DNA of 38,192 nucleotides from an uncultured Nitrospinota bacterium (GCA_947258645.1 CAMYJL010000002.1:1-38192); one strand, 5' to 3'. Positions 22,316-31,938 are shown, numbered from the stretch's first letter. Notes: generated from the sequence alone by a model not told the origin. A program made the numbers and translations.

Positions 22316-23434
22316 TCAATCTTCTCCCTTCCGGTAGAAAGGGGTTTTGACGACTTTGGCGGCCCGGGCCTTTCCGCGAATGTCCACTTCGATATGACTT
22401 CCCTCTTTCGAATGGGAAATTGGAACGTAGCCGATACCGATGGCTTTGCCAAGCGAGGGACTCATTGTCCCGCTCGTCACGACGCCGCCCGGCTTCCCAT
22501 CGATGAGGATCGGAGCCCCGTGGCGCGGAATGCCCCGGTCGACCATCTCGAACCCGACCAGCTTCCGGGAAAGCCCCTTCTCCCGGAGGGCCATCAGGGC
22601 ATCCCGCCCGATGAAATCCCCGGCCTTGAACTTCACCACCCAGCCGAGCCCGGATTCCAGCGGGTTCGTCGTCTCGTCGATATCGTTTCCGTACAGGGCG
22701 AACTTCATCTCGGTCCGGAGGGTGTCGCGCGCCCCGAGACCGCACGGCTTGAGACCCTTCGAGGCGCCGGCGGCCATCAGCTCCCGCCAGAGATGGGGGG
22801 CGTCCCCGGCGGCGCAGTAGAGCTCAAAACCGTCCTCGCCCGTATAGCCGGTCCGCGAGACAAGCACCTCGCACCCGGCGGGGTTTCGCATCGCGGCCGT
22901 ATAGTACGTAATGGCCCCGAGCTCCCCTCCTCCGGAAATCACAGCCGAGAGAATTTCCTCGGAGCGAGGCCCCTGAAGCGCGAGAAGCCCCGTCTCCCCG
23001 CTCACGTTCCGGAAATTCAAGTCCCCCCCCTCTTTGTGGGAGGACATCCATTCCCAATCCTTCTCGATATTCGCCGCGTTCACCACCGCCATGTAGCGTT
23101 CCGTCCCCAGCCGGTAAACGGTGAGGTCGTCCACAATCCCGCCTTCTTCCCGGCACATCGCGGTGTAAAGCACGACGCCCTCGCCGAGTTTCTTGACGTT
23201 GTTCGTGAAAAGGCGGTGGAAAAACGCCCCCGCTCCCGGTCCCTCGGCTTCGAATTCGCCCATGTGACTGACGTCGAACAACCCCGCCGCACCCCGGACA
23301 GCGTTGTGCTCGTCGATCACGCCCGCGTACTGGACCGGCATCTCATAACCGGCAAACGGAACCATTTTGGCCCCGGCCTCCACGTGAACGTCATATAGAG
23401 ACGTACGAAGGAGCGAACCGCTGGGCTCCGACAT
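22316..23434 (-). CDS. gcvT: Aminomethyltransferase (glycine cleavage T protein)
   Basis: 372 aa; VPFAGYEMPVQYAGVIDEHNAVRGAAGLFDVSHMGEFE, LLALQGPRSEEIL, SRTGYTGEDGFELYC, GVVTSGTMSPSLGKAIG. Confidence 0.95.
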   Translation of the reverse strand: MSEPSGSLLRTSLYDVHVEAGAKMVPFAGYEMPVQYAGVIDEHNAVRGAAGLFDVSHMGEFEAEGPGAGAFFHRLFTNNVKKLGEGVVLYTAMCREEGGIVDDLTVYRLGTERYMAVVNAANIEKDWEWMSSHKEGGDLNFRNVSGETGLLALQGPRSEEILSAVISGGGELGAITYYTAAMRNPAGCEVLVSRTGYTGEDGFELYCAAGDAPHLWRELMAAGASKGLKPCGLGARDTLRTEMKFALYGNDIDETTNPLESGLGWVVKFKAGDFIGRDALMALREKGLSRKLVGFEMVDRGIPRHGAPILIDGKPGGVVTSGTMSPSLGKAIGIGYVPISHSKEGSHIEVDIRGKARAAKVVKTPFYRKGED

Positions 23435-23623
23435 GGTTCACCTCGATACCGGAATTGAGTTGAAAACGGGCGCGTTGGACCGAGACTTACCGCGTCCCGC
23501 GATGAATTACAACACGCGATACGGAGCAAACCATAGAGCAGGGTCCGGCCGAAAAATTTCTGATATAACAAAATAATATTCAATTATTTACGTCAATTTC
23601 ACCGGGTTCGAATTCTCCCGCCC

Positions 23624-24775
23624 TCAGCCGAAGGCCCGGATTCCCGTCTCGAACCCCGCGATGATGAGCTTTTGAATCTGGCTGGTGCCTTCGTAGATCG
23701 TCGCCACGCGGGCGTCGCGCATGAAGCGCTCGACCGGGTATTCATTGCTGTATCCCATCCCGCCGTGAATCTGGATGGCATCGTTCGCGCACCGGACCGC
23801 CGTTTCGCTGGCCATATACTTGGCGATGCATGTTTCTTTCGTGTTCGGCTTTCCGGCATTTTTCAGCTCGCCCGCGCGGTAGATGAGCAGACGGCTGGAT
23901 TCGATGTCCACCACCATCCGCGCGATGATCTCCTGCACCAGCTGGTGCGCCGCGATCGGCTTGCCGAAGGTGTGCCGCTCCTTGGCGTAGGCGACCGACG
24001 CCTCGAGCGAGCCCTGCGCGATGCCCACGCATCCGGCGGCGACGGAATAGCGGCCATTGTCCAGCGCGGTCATGGCCACCTTGAAGCCGTCCCCCACCCC
24101 GCCCATCAGGGCGTCGTCCGGAACCTCGACGCCGTCCAGATACAGTTCGGCCGTGTTCGAGCTCCGAAGGCCCAGCTTCCCGTGCATGTCCTTGGCGGTG
24201 AAACCCGCTGTGCCGGTCTCGACCAGAAACGCCGCCATCTTTCGCGAATCTTTCCGGTCGGTCTGCGCGATGATGAGGGCGAGCTGGGCGACCCCGCCGT
24301 TGCTGATCCAGATTTTCCGGCCGTCGATCTTCCAGCCGTTTGATGTTTTTTCCGCGAAAGTCTTGAGGTGCTGCACGTCGGAGCCGACGTCGGGTTCGGT
24401 CAGGCCAAAGCAGCCGAGCCACTCGGTTGTGCAGAGCCGGGGCAGGTATTTTTTCTTCTGCTCCTCCGATCCGCATTTGAGAATCGTCGAAGCCACGAGA
24501 GACATCTGGACGGAGAGAACCGTCCGCACCGAGCTGCAGACCTTGCTGATCTCTTCCATCAGGACGGCGTAGGCGATGTAGTCCATCCCCGCGCCGCCGT
24601 AAGCCTCGGGAATCACCCCCCCGTAAAAACCGAGGTCGCCCATCTCCTTCACGATGTCGCCGGGAAAGCGCTCGTCGATATCATTCTGGCGCGCCACGGG
24701 GGCGATCCGCCGCGCGGCGAACTCGGCCGCCATATCCTTCAACAGGCGCTGGGCGTCGTTCAGCTCGAAATCCAT
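23624..24775 (-). CDS. Acyl-CoA dehydrogenase
   Basis: 383 aa; YAVLMEEISKVCSSVRTVLSVQ, CFGLTEPDVGSDV, KIWISNGG, IQIHGGMGYSNEYPVERFMRDARVATIYEGTSQIQ. Confidence 0.93.
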   Translation of the reverse strand: MDFELNDAQRLLKDMAAEFAARRIAPVARQNDIDERFPGDIVKEMGDLGFYGGVIPEAYGGAGMDYIAYAVLMEEISKVCSSVRTVLSVQMSLVASTILKCGSEEQKKKYLPRLCTTEWLGCFGLTEPDVGSDVQHLKTFAEKTSNGWKIDGRKIWISNGGVAQLALIIAQTDRKDSRKMAAFLVETGTAGFTAKDMHGKLGLRSSNTAELYLDGVEVPDDALMGGVGDGFKVAMTALDNGRYSVAAGCVGIAQGSLEASVAYAKERHTFGKPIAAHQLVQEIIARMVVDIESSRLLIYRAGELKNAGKPNTKETCIAKYMASETAVRCANDAIQIHGGMGYSNEYPVERFMRDARVATIYEGTSQIQKLIIAGFETGIRAFG

Positions 24776-24804
24776 CGTTCTCCGGCCTTCCGGCGCGCTC
24801 CGGA

Positions 24805-25662
24805 TCAGTCTTCGTAGGTGTAGAAGCCGCGCCCGCTCTTCCGGCCCAGATGGCCGGCACGCATCATTTTCTTCAGGAGAAAATTCGGGCGGTAGCGCTG
24901 GTCGCCCAGTTCCCGGTAGAGGGTTTCGGTCTTGGCGAGGTGAATGTCCACCCCGATGAGGTCGATCAGCTCGAGCGGCCCCATCGGCATGCCGCAGCCG
25001 AGCTTCATGGCGGCGTCGATGTCTTCGGCCGATGCCAGCCCCTGCGCGAATACCTCCACCGCCTCGTTCAGCGTTCCGGCCAGCACCCGGCTCCCGATTC
25101 CGGCGGGGCTGTCGAAACGGGCATGGACGGGCTGCTTGCCCAGTTTTTTCGCCAACCCGGCGATCGCCTCCACGGTTTCGGGGGCCGTCCCGATCCCCGG
25201 CATGATCTCGACGAGCTTCATCACCACCGGCGGGTTGAAGAAGTGCATCCCCACCACCTTCTCCGGCCGGGAGGTGGCGGCCGCCATCTCGCTGATGGAA
25301 AGAGAGGTCGTGTTCGAGGCGAAGATCGCATGCTCGGGCGCGGTCTCGTCGAGCGCGGCGAGGATTTTTTTCTTGATCGCCATGTCCTCGAAGATCGCCT
25401 CGACGACAACATCCACATCGGACGCCGCGCCGTATCCGGTTCCGCGGGCGATGCGCCCGATGATGGCGTCCTTGTCCCCGGCGCTCATCTTTCCCTGATC
25501 CACGCGCCTCGCGAGGCGCTTCTCAAGACCCGCAACAGCCTTCGTCACAATTTCTTCCGTCTGGTCCGTCAGGGTGACCGGGATGCCGCTCTGCGCGAAA
25601 AGCTGGGCGATGCCCGCGCCCATCGTCCCGGCGCCCACCACCATCGCCTTGTTGAATTCCAT
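24805..25662 (-). CDS. 3-hydroxyacyl-CoA (3-hydroxybutyryl-CoA) dehydrogenase
   Basis: 285 aa; VVGAGTMGAGIAQLFAQSG, FASNTTSLSISEMAAATSRPEKVVGMHFFNPPVVMKLVEI. Confidence 0.93.
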   Translation of the reverse strand: MEFNKAMVVGAGTMGAGIAQLFAQSGIPVTLTDQTEEIVTKAVAGLEKRLARRVDQGKMSAGDKDAIIGRIARGTGYGAASDVDVVVEAIFEDMAIKKKILAALDETAPEHAIFASNTTSLSISEMAAATSRPEKVVGMHFFNPPVVMKLVEIMPGIGTAPETVEAIAGLAKKLGKQPVHARFDSPAGIGSRVLAGTLNEAVEVFAQGLASAEDIDAAMKLGCGMPMGPLELIDLIGVDIHLAKTETLYRELGDQRYRPNFLLKKMMRAGHLGRKSGRGFYTYED

Positions 25663-25686
25663 CTCCGCCTCCGAAAGATAAAACCG

Positions 25687-26874
25687 TTACGAGTCCACCC
25701 GCTGCACCACGACAGCCACGCCCTGCCCGCCGCCGATGCAGGCGCTCACGACGCCGAGCTCTTCGCCGCGCTGTTTGAGAGCGCTCAGGCAGGTAGCGAT
25801 GATCTTGCCGCCCGTCGCGCCGACGGGATGGCCGAGGGCGATCGCGCCGCCGTGGACATTCAGCTTGTTCCTGTCCCACTTGAGCTCGCGCTCGCACGCA
25901 ATAATCTGGGACGCGAACGCCTCGTTCACCTCAATGAGATCCATGTCGCCGAGACCGAGCCCGGCCTTTTCGAGCGCCGCAGGAATCGCCGTCACGGGGC
26001 CCAGCCCCATGTACTTCGGCTCAACGCCCGTCGAGGCGTATCCGCGCAGGATCGCGATGGGCTTCAGGCCCAGCTCGTCCGCCTTTTCCCGCGAGGCGAG
26101 AATGAGCGCCGAGCCGGCGTCGGCCTGGGTGCAGGCGTTCCCGGCGGTGACGGAGCCGTGCTTGTCAAAAACGGGCTTGAGCTTGCCGAGCTTTTCCATC
26201 GAGAGCCCCGCGCGAGGCGTCTCGTCCTTATCGAAAACCGTGACGTTCCCTTTTCGATCCTTCATCTCGACGGCGACGGTCTCATCGGCGAACTTTCCGC
26301 CCTCGATCGCGGCCTGCGCCTTCTCCTGGCTCTCGAGCGCGAATTCGTCCTGCTCCTCGCGCGTGATGTTGAATCGCTCGACGAGATTCTCCGCCGTAAC
26401 GCCCATGAGCTCGCCCGCCAGAGGGCACATGTAGCCGTCCTTGTAAATGAGGTCCAAAAATTCGGCGTGGCCGAAGCGGTTACCCCACCGCGCGCCCTGC
26501 TGGATGTAGGGCACGTTGGTCGTGCTCTCGGCCCCGCCCGCGAGGACAACGTCGGCGTCCCCGGCACGGATGGCCTGTGCCCCCAGCGCCGCCGCCTTGA
26601 TGCTCGAGCCGCACCGCTTGTTCACCGTGAAGGCGGGAACATCGACCGGAAGGCCCGCGCCGACGGTGATGAGGCGGGCCGAGTTGGGCCCCACGCCCGC
26701 CTGCCAGCCGTTTCCGATGATGACTTCGTCGAAATGCTCCGCCGGAACGCCCGATCGGCGGATGGCCTCTTTCGCCGCGTGAACGCCGAGGTCGACCACG
26801 CTCAGACTCTTCAGCGAGCCGCCGAACGCGCCGCCCGCGGTCCGCACGCTGCTCAAAATAACCACATCTCTCAT
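25687..26874 (-). CDS. Acetyl-CoA C-acetyltransferase (thiolase)
   Basis: 395 aa; VNKRCGSSIKAAALGAQAIRAGDADVVLAGGAESTTN, NVHGGAIALGHPVGATGGKI, CIGGGQGVAVVV. Confidence 0.93.
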   Translation of the reverse strand: MRDVVILSSVRTAGGAFGGSLKSLSVVDLGVHAAKEAIRRSGVPAEHFDEVIIGNGWQAGVGPNSARLITVGAGLPVDVPAFTVNKRCGSSIKAAALGAQAIRAGDADVVLAGGAESTTNVPYIQQGARWGNRFGHAEFLDLIYKDGYMCPLAGELMGVTAENLVERFNITREEQDEFALESQEKAQAAIEGGKFADETVAVEMKDRKGNVTVFDKDETPRAGLSMEKLGKLKPVFDKHGSVTAGNACTQADAGSALILASREKADELGLKPIAILRGYASTGVEPKYMGLGPVTAIPAALEKAGLGLGDMDLIEVNEAFASQIIACERELKWDRNKLNVHGGAIALGHPVGATGGKIIATCLSALKQRGEELGVVSACIGGGQGVAVVVQRVDS

Positions 26875-26911
26875 CTGAATCCGCTCCTATGACGATATCA
26901 GGCCGCCCGGC

Positions 26912-26924
26912 GTGAATCATTCAC
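26912..26924. promoter_or_regulatory. Candidate operator: 13-bp palindrome GTGAAT-C-ATTCAC
   Basis: Perfect 6-bp arms around one central base, 37 bp upstream of the thiolase start codon. Confidence 0.4.
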
Positions 26925-27037
26925 TTTGCGGCGGCCTGGAGGGAATTTCCCGGGTGGCGGGAGGCAGTTTGGGCTCCCAAGCCCTTATGTCACACCGGAT
27001 TGCGGACGGCAAGAAGGGGTCCGGCGGGGGGACTGAT

Positions 27038-28033
27038 TCAGCCTCGGGGGCGCTGCGGAAGGTTTTCCGCCGCCCGTTCCCGCAGCTTCTCCAGCGCGTC
27101 CAGAAAATCCGGCGGCGGCTCGGCTTCATACGCCATCGATTCGCCGCTCACCGTGTGGTCGAACCCGAGGCGGTAGGCGTGGAGCGCCTGGCGCTGGATC
27201 AGGCTGTCGAAGCGGGTGTCGTGCACCCGGTTCCCGGGACGGGGGAGCCGCCCGCCCCCGTAGAGGGGATCGCCGATGACCGGATGGCCGATATGGTTGA
27301 GGTGCACCCTGATCTGATGCGTCCTCCCCGTCTCCAGGCGAACGATCAAAAGGGCCGCCCCCTCCAGGACTTCATGGACCTGGTAGTGCGTCACGGCCTC
27401 CCGCCCGTTTTTTTTCACGACCGCCATGGCCGTCCGGTGCGTCGGATGGCGGCCGATGGGCGCGTCGATCGTCCCGCGCCCGAGCGCCGGGACGCCCTTC
27501 ACCAGCGCCATGTAGCGCCGCCGGATGCGGCGGGCCTTGAGCGCCTCCGAGAGCCGCCGGTGCACGAGGTCCGACTTCGCGACGAGGAGGAGCCCCGAGG
27601 TGTCCTTGTCGAGGCGGTGGACGATGCCGGGCCGCTCCACCCCGCCGATACCCGAAAGCTGGCCGCGGCAATGATGGAGGAGCGCCCCCACAAGCGTTCC
27701 CGTGCGCCGCCCCGCGCCGGGGTGAACCACCATGCCGGGCGGCTTGTTCACAACGAGAAGATGCTCGTCCTCAAAACGGATATCGAGGGGGATGTTCTCG
27801 GGGTCGAGACGATGCGGCTCCGGCGGGGGGACGCGGACCTCCACCTTCGCCCCCGGCGAGACTTTCTGGCTGACTTTCCGGGCCGTTCTTCCGGCCAGCT
27901 GAACGCAGCCCTCGCGGATGAGCGCCTGAAGCCGCGCGCGGGAAAGATCGGCGATGTTCTCGTGAAGAAAGGCGTCGAGCCGCGGCGCGCCGGCCTCGCA
28001 CGTCAGGAGAATGCGCTTTTCCAAACTTTTCAC
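27038..28033 (-). CDS. RluA family pseudouridine synthase
   Basis: N-terminal S4-like domain, then FEDEHLLVVNKPPGMVVHPG, IVHRLDKDTSGLLLVAKSD, LETGRTHQIRVHLNHIGHPVIGDPLYGG. Confidence 0.93.
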   Translation of the reverse strand: MKSLEKRILLTCEAGAPRLDAFLHENIADLSRARLQALIREGCVQLAGRTARKVSQKVSPGAKVEVRVPPPEPHRLDPENIPLDIRFEDEHLLVVNKPPGMVVHPGAGRRTGTLVGALLHHCRGQLSGIGGVERPGIVHRLDKDTSGLLLVAKSDLVHRRLSEALKARRIRRRYMALVKGVPALGRGTIDAPIGRHPTHRTAMAVVKKNGREAVTHYQVHEVLEGAALLIVRLETGRTHQIRVHLNHIGHPVIGDPLYGGGRLPRPGNRVHDTRFDSLIQRQALHAYRLGFDHTVSGESMAYEAEPPPDFLDALEKLRERAAENLPQRPRG

Positions 28034-28041
28034 GCCGTTTC

Positions 28042-28566
28042 CTATACCTTCACCAGCGAGGCGACGAGGCGCGTCCGCCGGTAGACCGTCCCGCGCACGC
28101 TATCTCCCCCGGCGAGGATGTCATGGTAGCCCTTTCCCGCGCGGAACCACCCTTCGGGAATCTCGAGACCCGTTCCGTAGGCCAGCGGCCGGTGATCGCC
28201 CCCGCGCTCGATCCGAAGATAATGCCGATCCGCGAGAAAAAAGAGTTTGAACCGGAAAAGAGAAGCGCTCTTTCCCGCGACCTGGCCCTCAAAGGAGACG
28301 GGCTGGCCGAGCAAATCAAGCAGCGCGAGGCCGCCCATATAAGCCGATACCAGGAAAACCATCAGAACAACGGTGTAGCCTGCCGGCGCGTAGCCTTTCC
28401 ACATTCCAGCGTAGAAAAATCCCGCCGCCAGCAAACAGAGAAACAACAGCGCGCCCCAGAACGCGCAGGCATTTTTGAGATGATGGCGGGCATATCCCCT
28501 GGCCGCCACGACCGGAGCGACGGAAGGCGTCTCCCCCCCGGACCGATCGCTGGGAAAAGAGAACAT
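28042..28566 (-). CDS. Hypothetical membrane protein (two hydrophobic segments plus soluble C-terminal domain)
   Basis: Likely start MFSFPSDRSGGETPS; segments CAFWGALLFLCLLAAGFFYAGMW and YTVVLMVFLVSAYMGGLALLDLL; sits between lspA and the RluA-family gene. Confidence 0.68.
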   Translation of the reverse strand: MFSFPSDRSGGETPSVAPVVAARGYARHHLKNACAFWGALLFLCLLAAGFFYAGMWKGYAPAGYTVVLMVFLVSAYMGGLALLDLLGQPVSFEGQVAGKSASLFRFKLFFLADRHYLRIERGGDHRPLAYGTGLEIPEGWFRAGKGYHDILAGGDSVRGTVYRRTRLVASLVKV

Positions 28567-28570
28567 GGCC

Positions 28571-29089
28571 TCAGCCGCTCTTACCTTCGTCGGCCCCGGC
28601 CGGATCCCCACCGGAATCCCGGAAGATGTCGATAGCCAGAAGAACGACCCCGACGCTGATGCACGAATCGGCCAGGTTGAACGCGGGCCAGTAATAGTCG
28701 CGGTAGTAGAGGAGGAGGAAATCGATCACCTCGCCGGTGGTCGCCCGGTCCACCAGGTTTCCCAGACCTCCCCCGAAGATCAGGAACAGGCTGAAGCGGC
28801 TCCACCGGTTTTCCGGCGGGTTGTAGCGGTAGAGATAAAAAACAAAAGCGAGGGCGCCGATCGTCGCCACGATGAAAAACACCCGCCCCCAAACCGGCGG
28901 CAGCCCGGCGAGCAGGCTGAACGCCCCGCCCCGGTTCCGCAGATAGGTGATGTTGAAATACCCGGGAATGACGACAAGGCTCTCGCCGAGCCTGAAGTTC
29001 GAGACCAGAATCCATTTGACGATCTGGTCCGCCACGGCGAGCAGGACCGAGACGCTCACGAAGAGCGGGAGCGAGGTTTTTTTCTTCAC
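28571..29089 (-). CDS. lspA: Lipoprotein signal peptidase (signal peptidase II)
   Basis: GTG start overlapping ileS by 4 bp; VADQIVKWILVSNF, YFNITYLRNRGGAFSLL, LIFGGGLGNLVDRATTGEVIDFLLLYYRDYYWPAFNLADSCISVGVVLLAI. Confidence 0.93.
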   Translation of the reverse strand: MKKKTSLPLFVSVSVLLAVADQIVKWILVSNFRLGESLVVIPGYFNITYLRNRGGAFSLLAGLPPVWGRVFFIVATIGALAFVFYLYRYNPPENRWSRFSLFLIFGGGLGNLVDRATTGEVIDFLLLYYRDYYWPAFNLADSCISVGVVLLAIDIFRDSGGDPAGADEGKSG

Positions 29090-31938
29090 GAAAGCTTCTG
29101 GGCCGCGATGCGGGCGCAGCGGGCGGAGAGATCCGGAAAGCGCGGGTCGGAACCCACGTCCTCGGAGATTTTCCAGGACATGGCGCACTTCGCTCCGCTT
29201 GCCTCGCTCACTTCCACGGCGAGACCTTCGACCTCTTCGCTGCGGAAGGCGCCGTTCGGGGGCGCTTCTCCGGCGGAGGCGAGCTTCGCGCCCGAGACGA
29301 TGAAGACATCTTCCATCAGGCCCTCCAGCGGAGCGAGATTTTCGCGCATCTTTCCGGGCGCGAACACGCGCACCTGAAAATTCAGGGAACTCCCCTTCCC
29401 TTTGCCTTCCTGCTTCTGGCGGGTTTCCTCCAAGGCTTTCAGGACTTCCGCGCGAACCTGGAGGAGCGGCTCCCACTTTTCTTCCAGGGCGTCGTCCCGC
29501 CGCGCGGGGTCCGCTTCGGGCATGGGCGCGAGATGAACGCTCTCCCCGTACGCCATCGGGGTCCGCCGGTAGGCTTCCTCGGACGTGAACGTGAGGATGG
29601 GCGCCATCAGCCGGAGGAGAACGTCGAGAATCTCGTGCATCGTCGTCATGCCCGCTATCCGATCCGCGCCATCGGGCAGTGCGATGTAGATGCGGTCCTT
29701 GAGGACATCGAGGTAGAGGGCCGACAGGTCCACCGCGCAGAAATTGTTGAGTGCGTGATAGACGAGGTGGAACTCGTAGTCGTCGTAGGCTTTCCGAACG
29801 CGCTCGATGAGCCGTTCGAGGCGGCTGACGATGAGTCGGTCGATCTCGGGGCGCTCCGCGAGCGGCACCGAATCGGTCTCGGGGTTGAAATCCTCGTAAT
29901 CGTGCAGGTTGCCGAGCAGGAAGCGGCAGGTGTTCCGAATCCGCCGGTAGGCCTCGGCCAGCCGCGTCAGGATCTCCTGCGAGATGCGAATGTCCTCGCG
30001 GTAGTTCTCGCCCGCCACCCAGAGACGGAGCACCTCGGCGCCGTACTTCTTGATGACCTCCTCGGGGGCCATCGCGTTGCCGATGCTCTTGCTCATCTTG
30101 CGGCCGTTTCCGTCCACGACGTAGCCGTGTGTGAGGACTTCCTTGTAGGGCGCTGCGCCCCGCACGCCCACGGCGGCCAGAAGGGAGCTGTGGAACCAGC
30201 CCCGGTGCTGATCGCTGCCCTCGAGATACATGTCGGCGGGCCAGGTGAGATCGGGGTTTTTCTCCATGACGGCGGCCTGGCTCACCCCCGAGTCGAACCA
30301 GACGTCGAGGATGTCCATCTCTTTCGTGAATTCCTTCCCGCCGCAGGAAGGGCACTCGAAGCCGGCGGGCAGAAGCTCCCCGGCCTCTTTCTCGAACCAG
30401 ATGTCGGCCCCCGCCTCTTCCATCTGATCGGCGACGTGGCGGGCGACCCCGCCGTCGACGACAACATGGCTGCACCCCGCGCAGTGGAACGCCACGATGG
30501 GGACGCCCCAGGAGCGCTGGCGCGAGATACACCAGTCGGGCCGGTTTTCGATCATCCCGTAGATGCGCTCCTCGCCCCAGTGCGGGACCCATTTCACCTT
30601 GCGGATCTCATCGAGCGATTTTTTTCGCAAATCGCCGTGCTCCATCGAGATGAACCACTGCGGCGTCGCGCGGAAGATGGTGGGCCGGTGGCTCCGCCAG
30701 TCGTGGGGATAGGGATGGGGATAATCCTCGACCGCGAAGAGCCTTCCCCTCTCGCGGAGGAGTTCGATGATCTTCGGGTCGGCATCGAAGACGAACTGGC
30801 CCGAGAAGTGCTCGACGTCGGAGGTGAACTTCCCGTCGTCGCCCACCGGACTGTACACCTCGAGGCCGTGTTTGAGGCCCGTTTCGTAGTCCTCGCGCCC
30901 GTGACCCGGCGCCGTGTGGACGACGCCCGTCCCCTGATCGAGCGTGACATAAGTGGCCGTGACGACGAGCGAGTCGCGGTCGATCCAGGCGTGGCGCGCA
31001 TGGAGCCCTTCGAGGGAAGCGCCGGAGAAGGTGGCGACCTTCTCGAACGCACCCGCTTCATTCCCGGACAGCTCGGCCAGCTTCGGCAGGAAGTACTCGT
31101 GGAAGATCAGAACCTCATCGCCATGCTGGAACACGCCGTATTCGAGCGCGGGGCTGAAAGCGAGCGCAAGATTCGCCGGGAGGGTCCAGGGCGTCGTCGT
31201 CCAGATGAGCACCGAGGGATTCCGGCCTTTCAGGTGGCCCTTCAGCTCGGGAACTTTCTCTTCCCACTCCCCGGCCTGATCGCCCGAGATCGGAAAACGC
31301 ACGTAGATGCTCTGCGTCGTGACGTCTTCGTATTCCACCTCGGCTTCGGCCAGCGCCGTCCGGAGGCCAGGCGCCCAGTGGACGGGCTTCAGGCCGAGAT
31401 AGACGTTGCCGTTTTCCATGAAACTCGCCAATTCGCGCACGGTGTCCGCCTCGTAGGCGTAGTTCATAGTGAGATAGGGGCGGCCCCAGTCGCCGAACAC
31501 GCCCAGGCGCTTGAACTCCTCGCGCTGGATGTCGATGAACTTCTCGGCGTAGGCGCGGCACATCCGCCGCTTCTCGGCGGCGTCGATCTCGAAGCGCCGC
31601 TTGCCGAGCTCCTTGTCCACCTGATGCTCGATGGGCAGGCCGTGGCAGTCCCAGCCCGGAACATAGACCGCGTTGAAGCCCGACATCTGCTTCGCCTTGA
31701 CGATGATGTCCTTTAAAATCTTGTTGAGGACGGTCCCCATGTGAATGTGGCCGTTGGCGTAGGGGGGGCCGTCGTGGAGGATGTACTTTTCCCGATCGGC
31801 CGCGGCCGCGCGCAGCTTTTCGTACAGCCCCGCCTCCGCCCACGAGGCGAGCATCTCGGGCTCGCGCTGGGGGAGGTTCCCCTTCATGGGGAAGGAGGTT
31901 TTCGGGAGGTTGAGCAGTTCCTTGTAATCGGTCGCCAT
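29086..31938 (-). CDS. ileS: Isoleucine-tRNA ligase
   Basis: 950 aa; HDGPPYANGHIHMGTVLNKILKDI, GWDCHGLPIE, DGNGRKMSKSIGNAM, C-terminal zinc-ribbon remnant. Confidence 0.96.
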   Translation of the reverse strand: MATDYKELLNLPKTSFPMKGNLPQREPEMLASWAEAGLYEKLRAAAADREKYILHDGPPYANGHIHMGTVLNKILKDIIVKAKQMSGFNAVYVPGWDCHGLPIEHQVDKELGKRRFEIDAAEKRRMCRAYAEKFIDIQREEFKRLGVFGDWGRPYLTMNYAYEADTVRELASFMENGNVYLGLKPVHWAPGLRTALAEAEVEYEDVTTQSIYVRFPISGDQAGEWEEKVPELKGHLKGRNPSVLIWTTTPWTLPANLALAFSPALEYGVFQHGDEVLIFHEYFLPKLAELSGNEAGAFEKVATFSGASLEGLHARHAWIDRDSLVVTATYVTLDQGTGVVHTAPGHGREDYETGLKHGLEVYSPVGDDGKFTSDVEHFSGQFVFDADPKIIELLRERGRLFAVEDYPHPYPHDWRSHRPTIFRATPQWFISMEHGDLRKKSLDEIRKVKWVPHWGEERIYGMIENRPDWCISRQRSWGVPIVAFHCAGCSHVVVDGGVARHVADQMEEAGADIWFEKEAGELLPAGFECPSCGGKEFTKEMDILDVWFDSGVSQAAVMEKNPDLTWPADMYLEGSDQHRGWFHSSLLAAVGVRGAAPYKEVLTHGYVVDGNGRKMSKSIGNAMAPEEVIKKYGAEVLRLWVAGENYREDIRISQEILTRLAEAYRRIRNTCRFLLGNLHDYEDFNPETDSVPLAERPEIDRLIVSRLERLIERVRKAYDDYEFHLVYHALNNFCAVDLSALYLDVLKDRIYIALPDGADRIAGMTTMHEILDVLLRLMAPILTFTSEEAYRRTPMAYGESVHLAPMPEADPARRDDALEEKWEPLLQVRAEVLKALEETRQKQEGKGKGSSLNFQVRVFAPGKMRENLAPLEGLMEDVFIVSGAKLASAGEAPPNGAFRSEEVEGLAVEVSEASGAKCAMSWKISEDVGSDPRFPDLSARCARIAAQKLS

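Noticed and set aside
23435-23623. Glycine riboswitch upstream of gcvT
   Set aside because: I could not find the conserved glycine aptamer core; reported only as a possible structured leader.
24850-26892. 680-aa plus-strand ORF
   Set aside because: Antisense to the 3-hydroxyacyl-CoA dehydrogenase and thiolase genes; no recognisable domain and biased composition.
28571-30592. 673-aa minus-strand ORF as one long protein
   Set aside because: Only the last ~172 codons (lspA from the GTG at 29089) are protein-like; the rest is an alternative frame of ileS.
29533-31716. 727-aa plus-strand ORF
   Set aside because: Shadow ORF entirely antisense to ileS.
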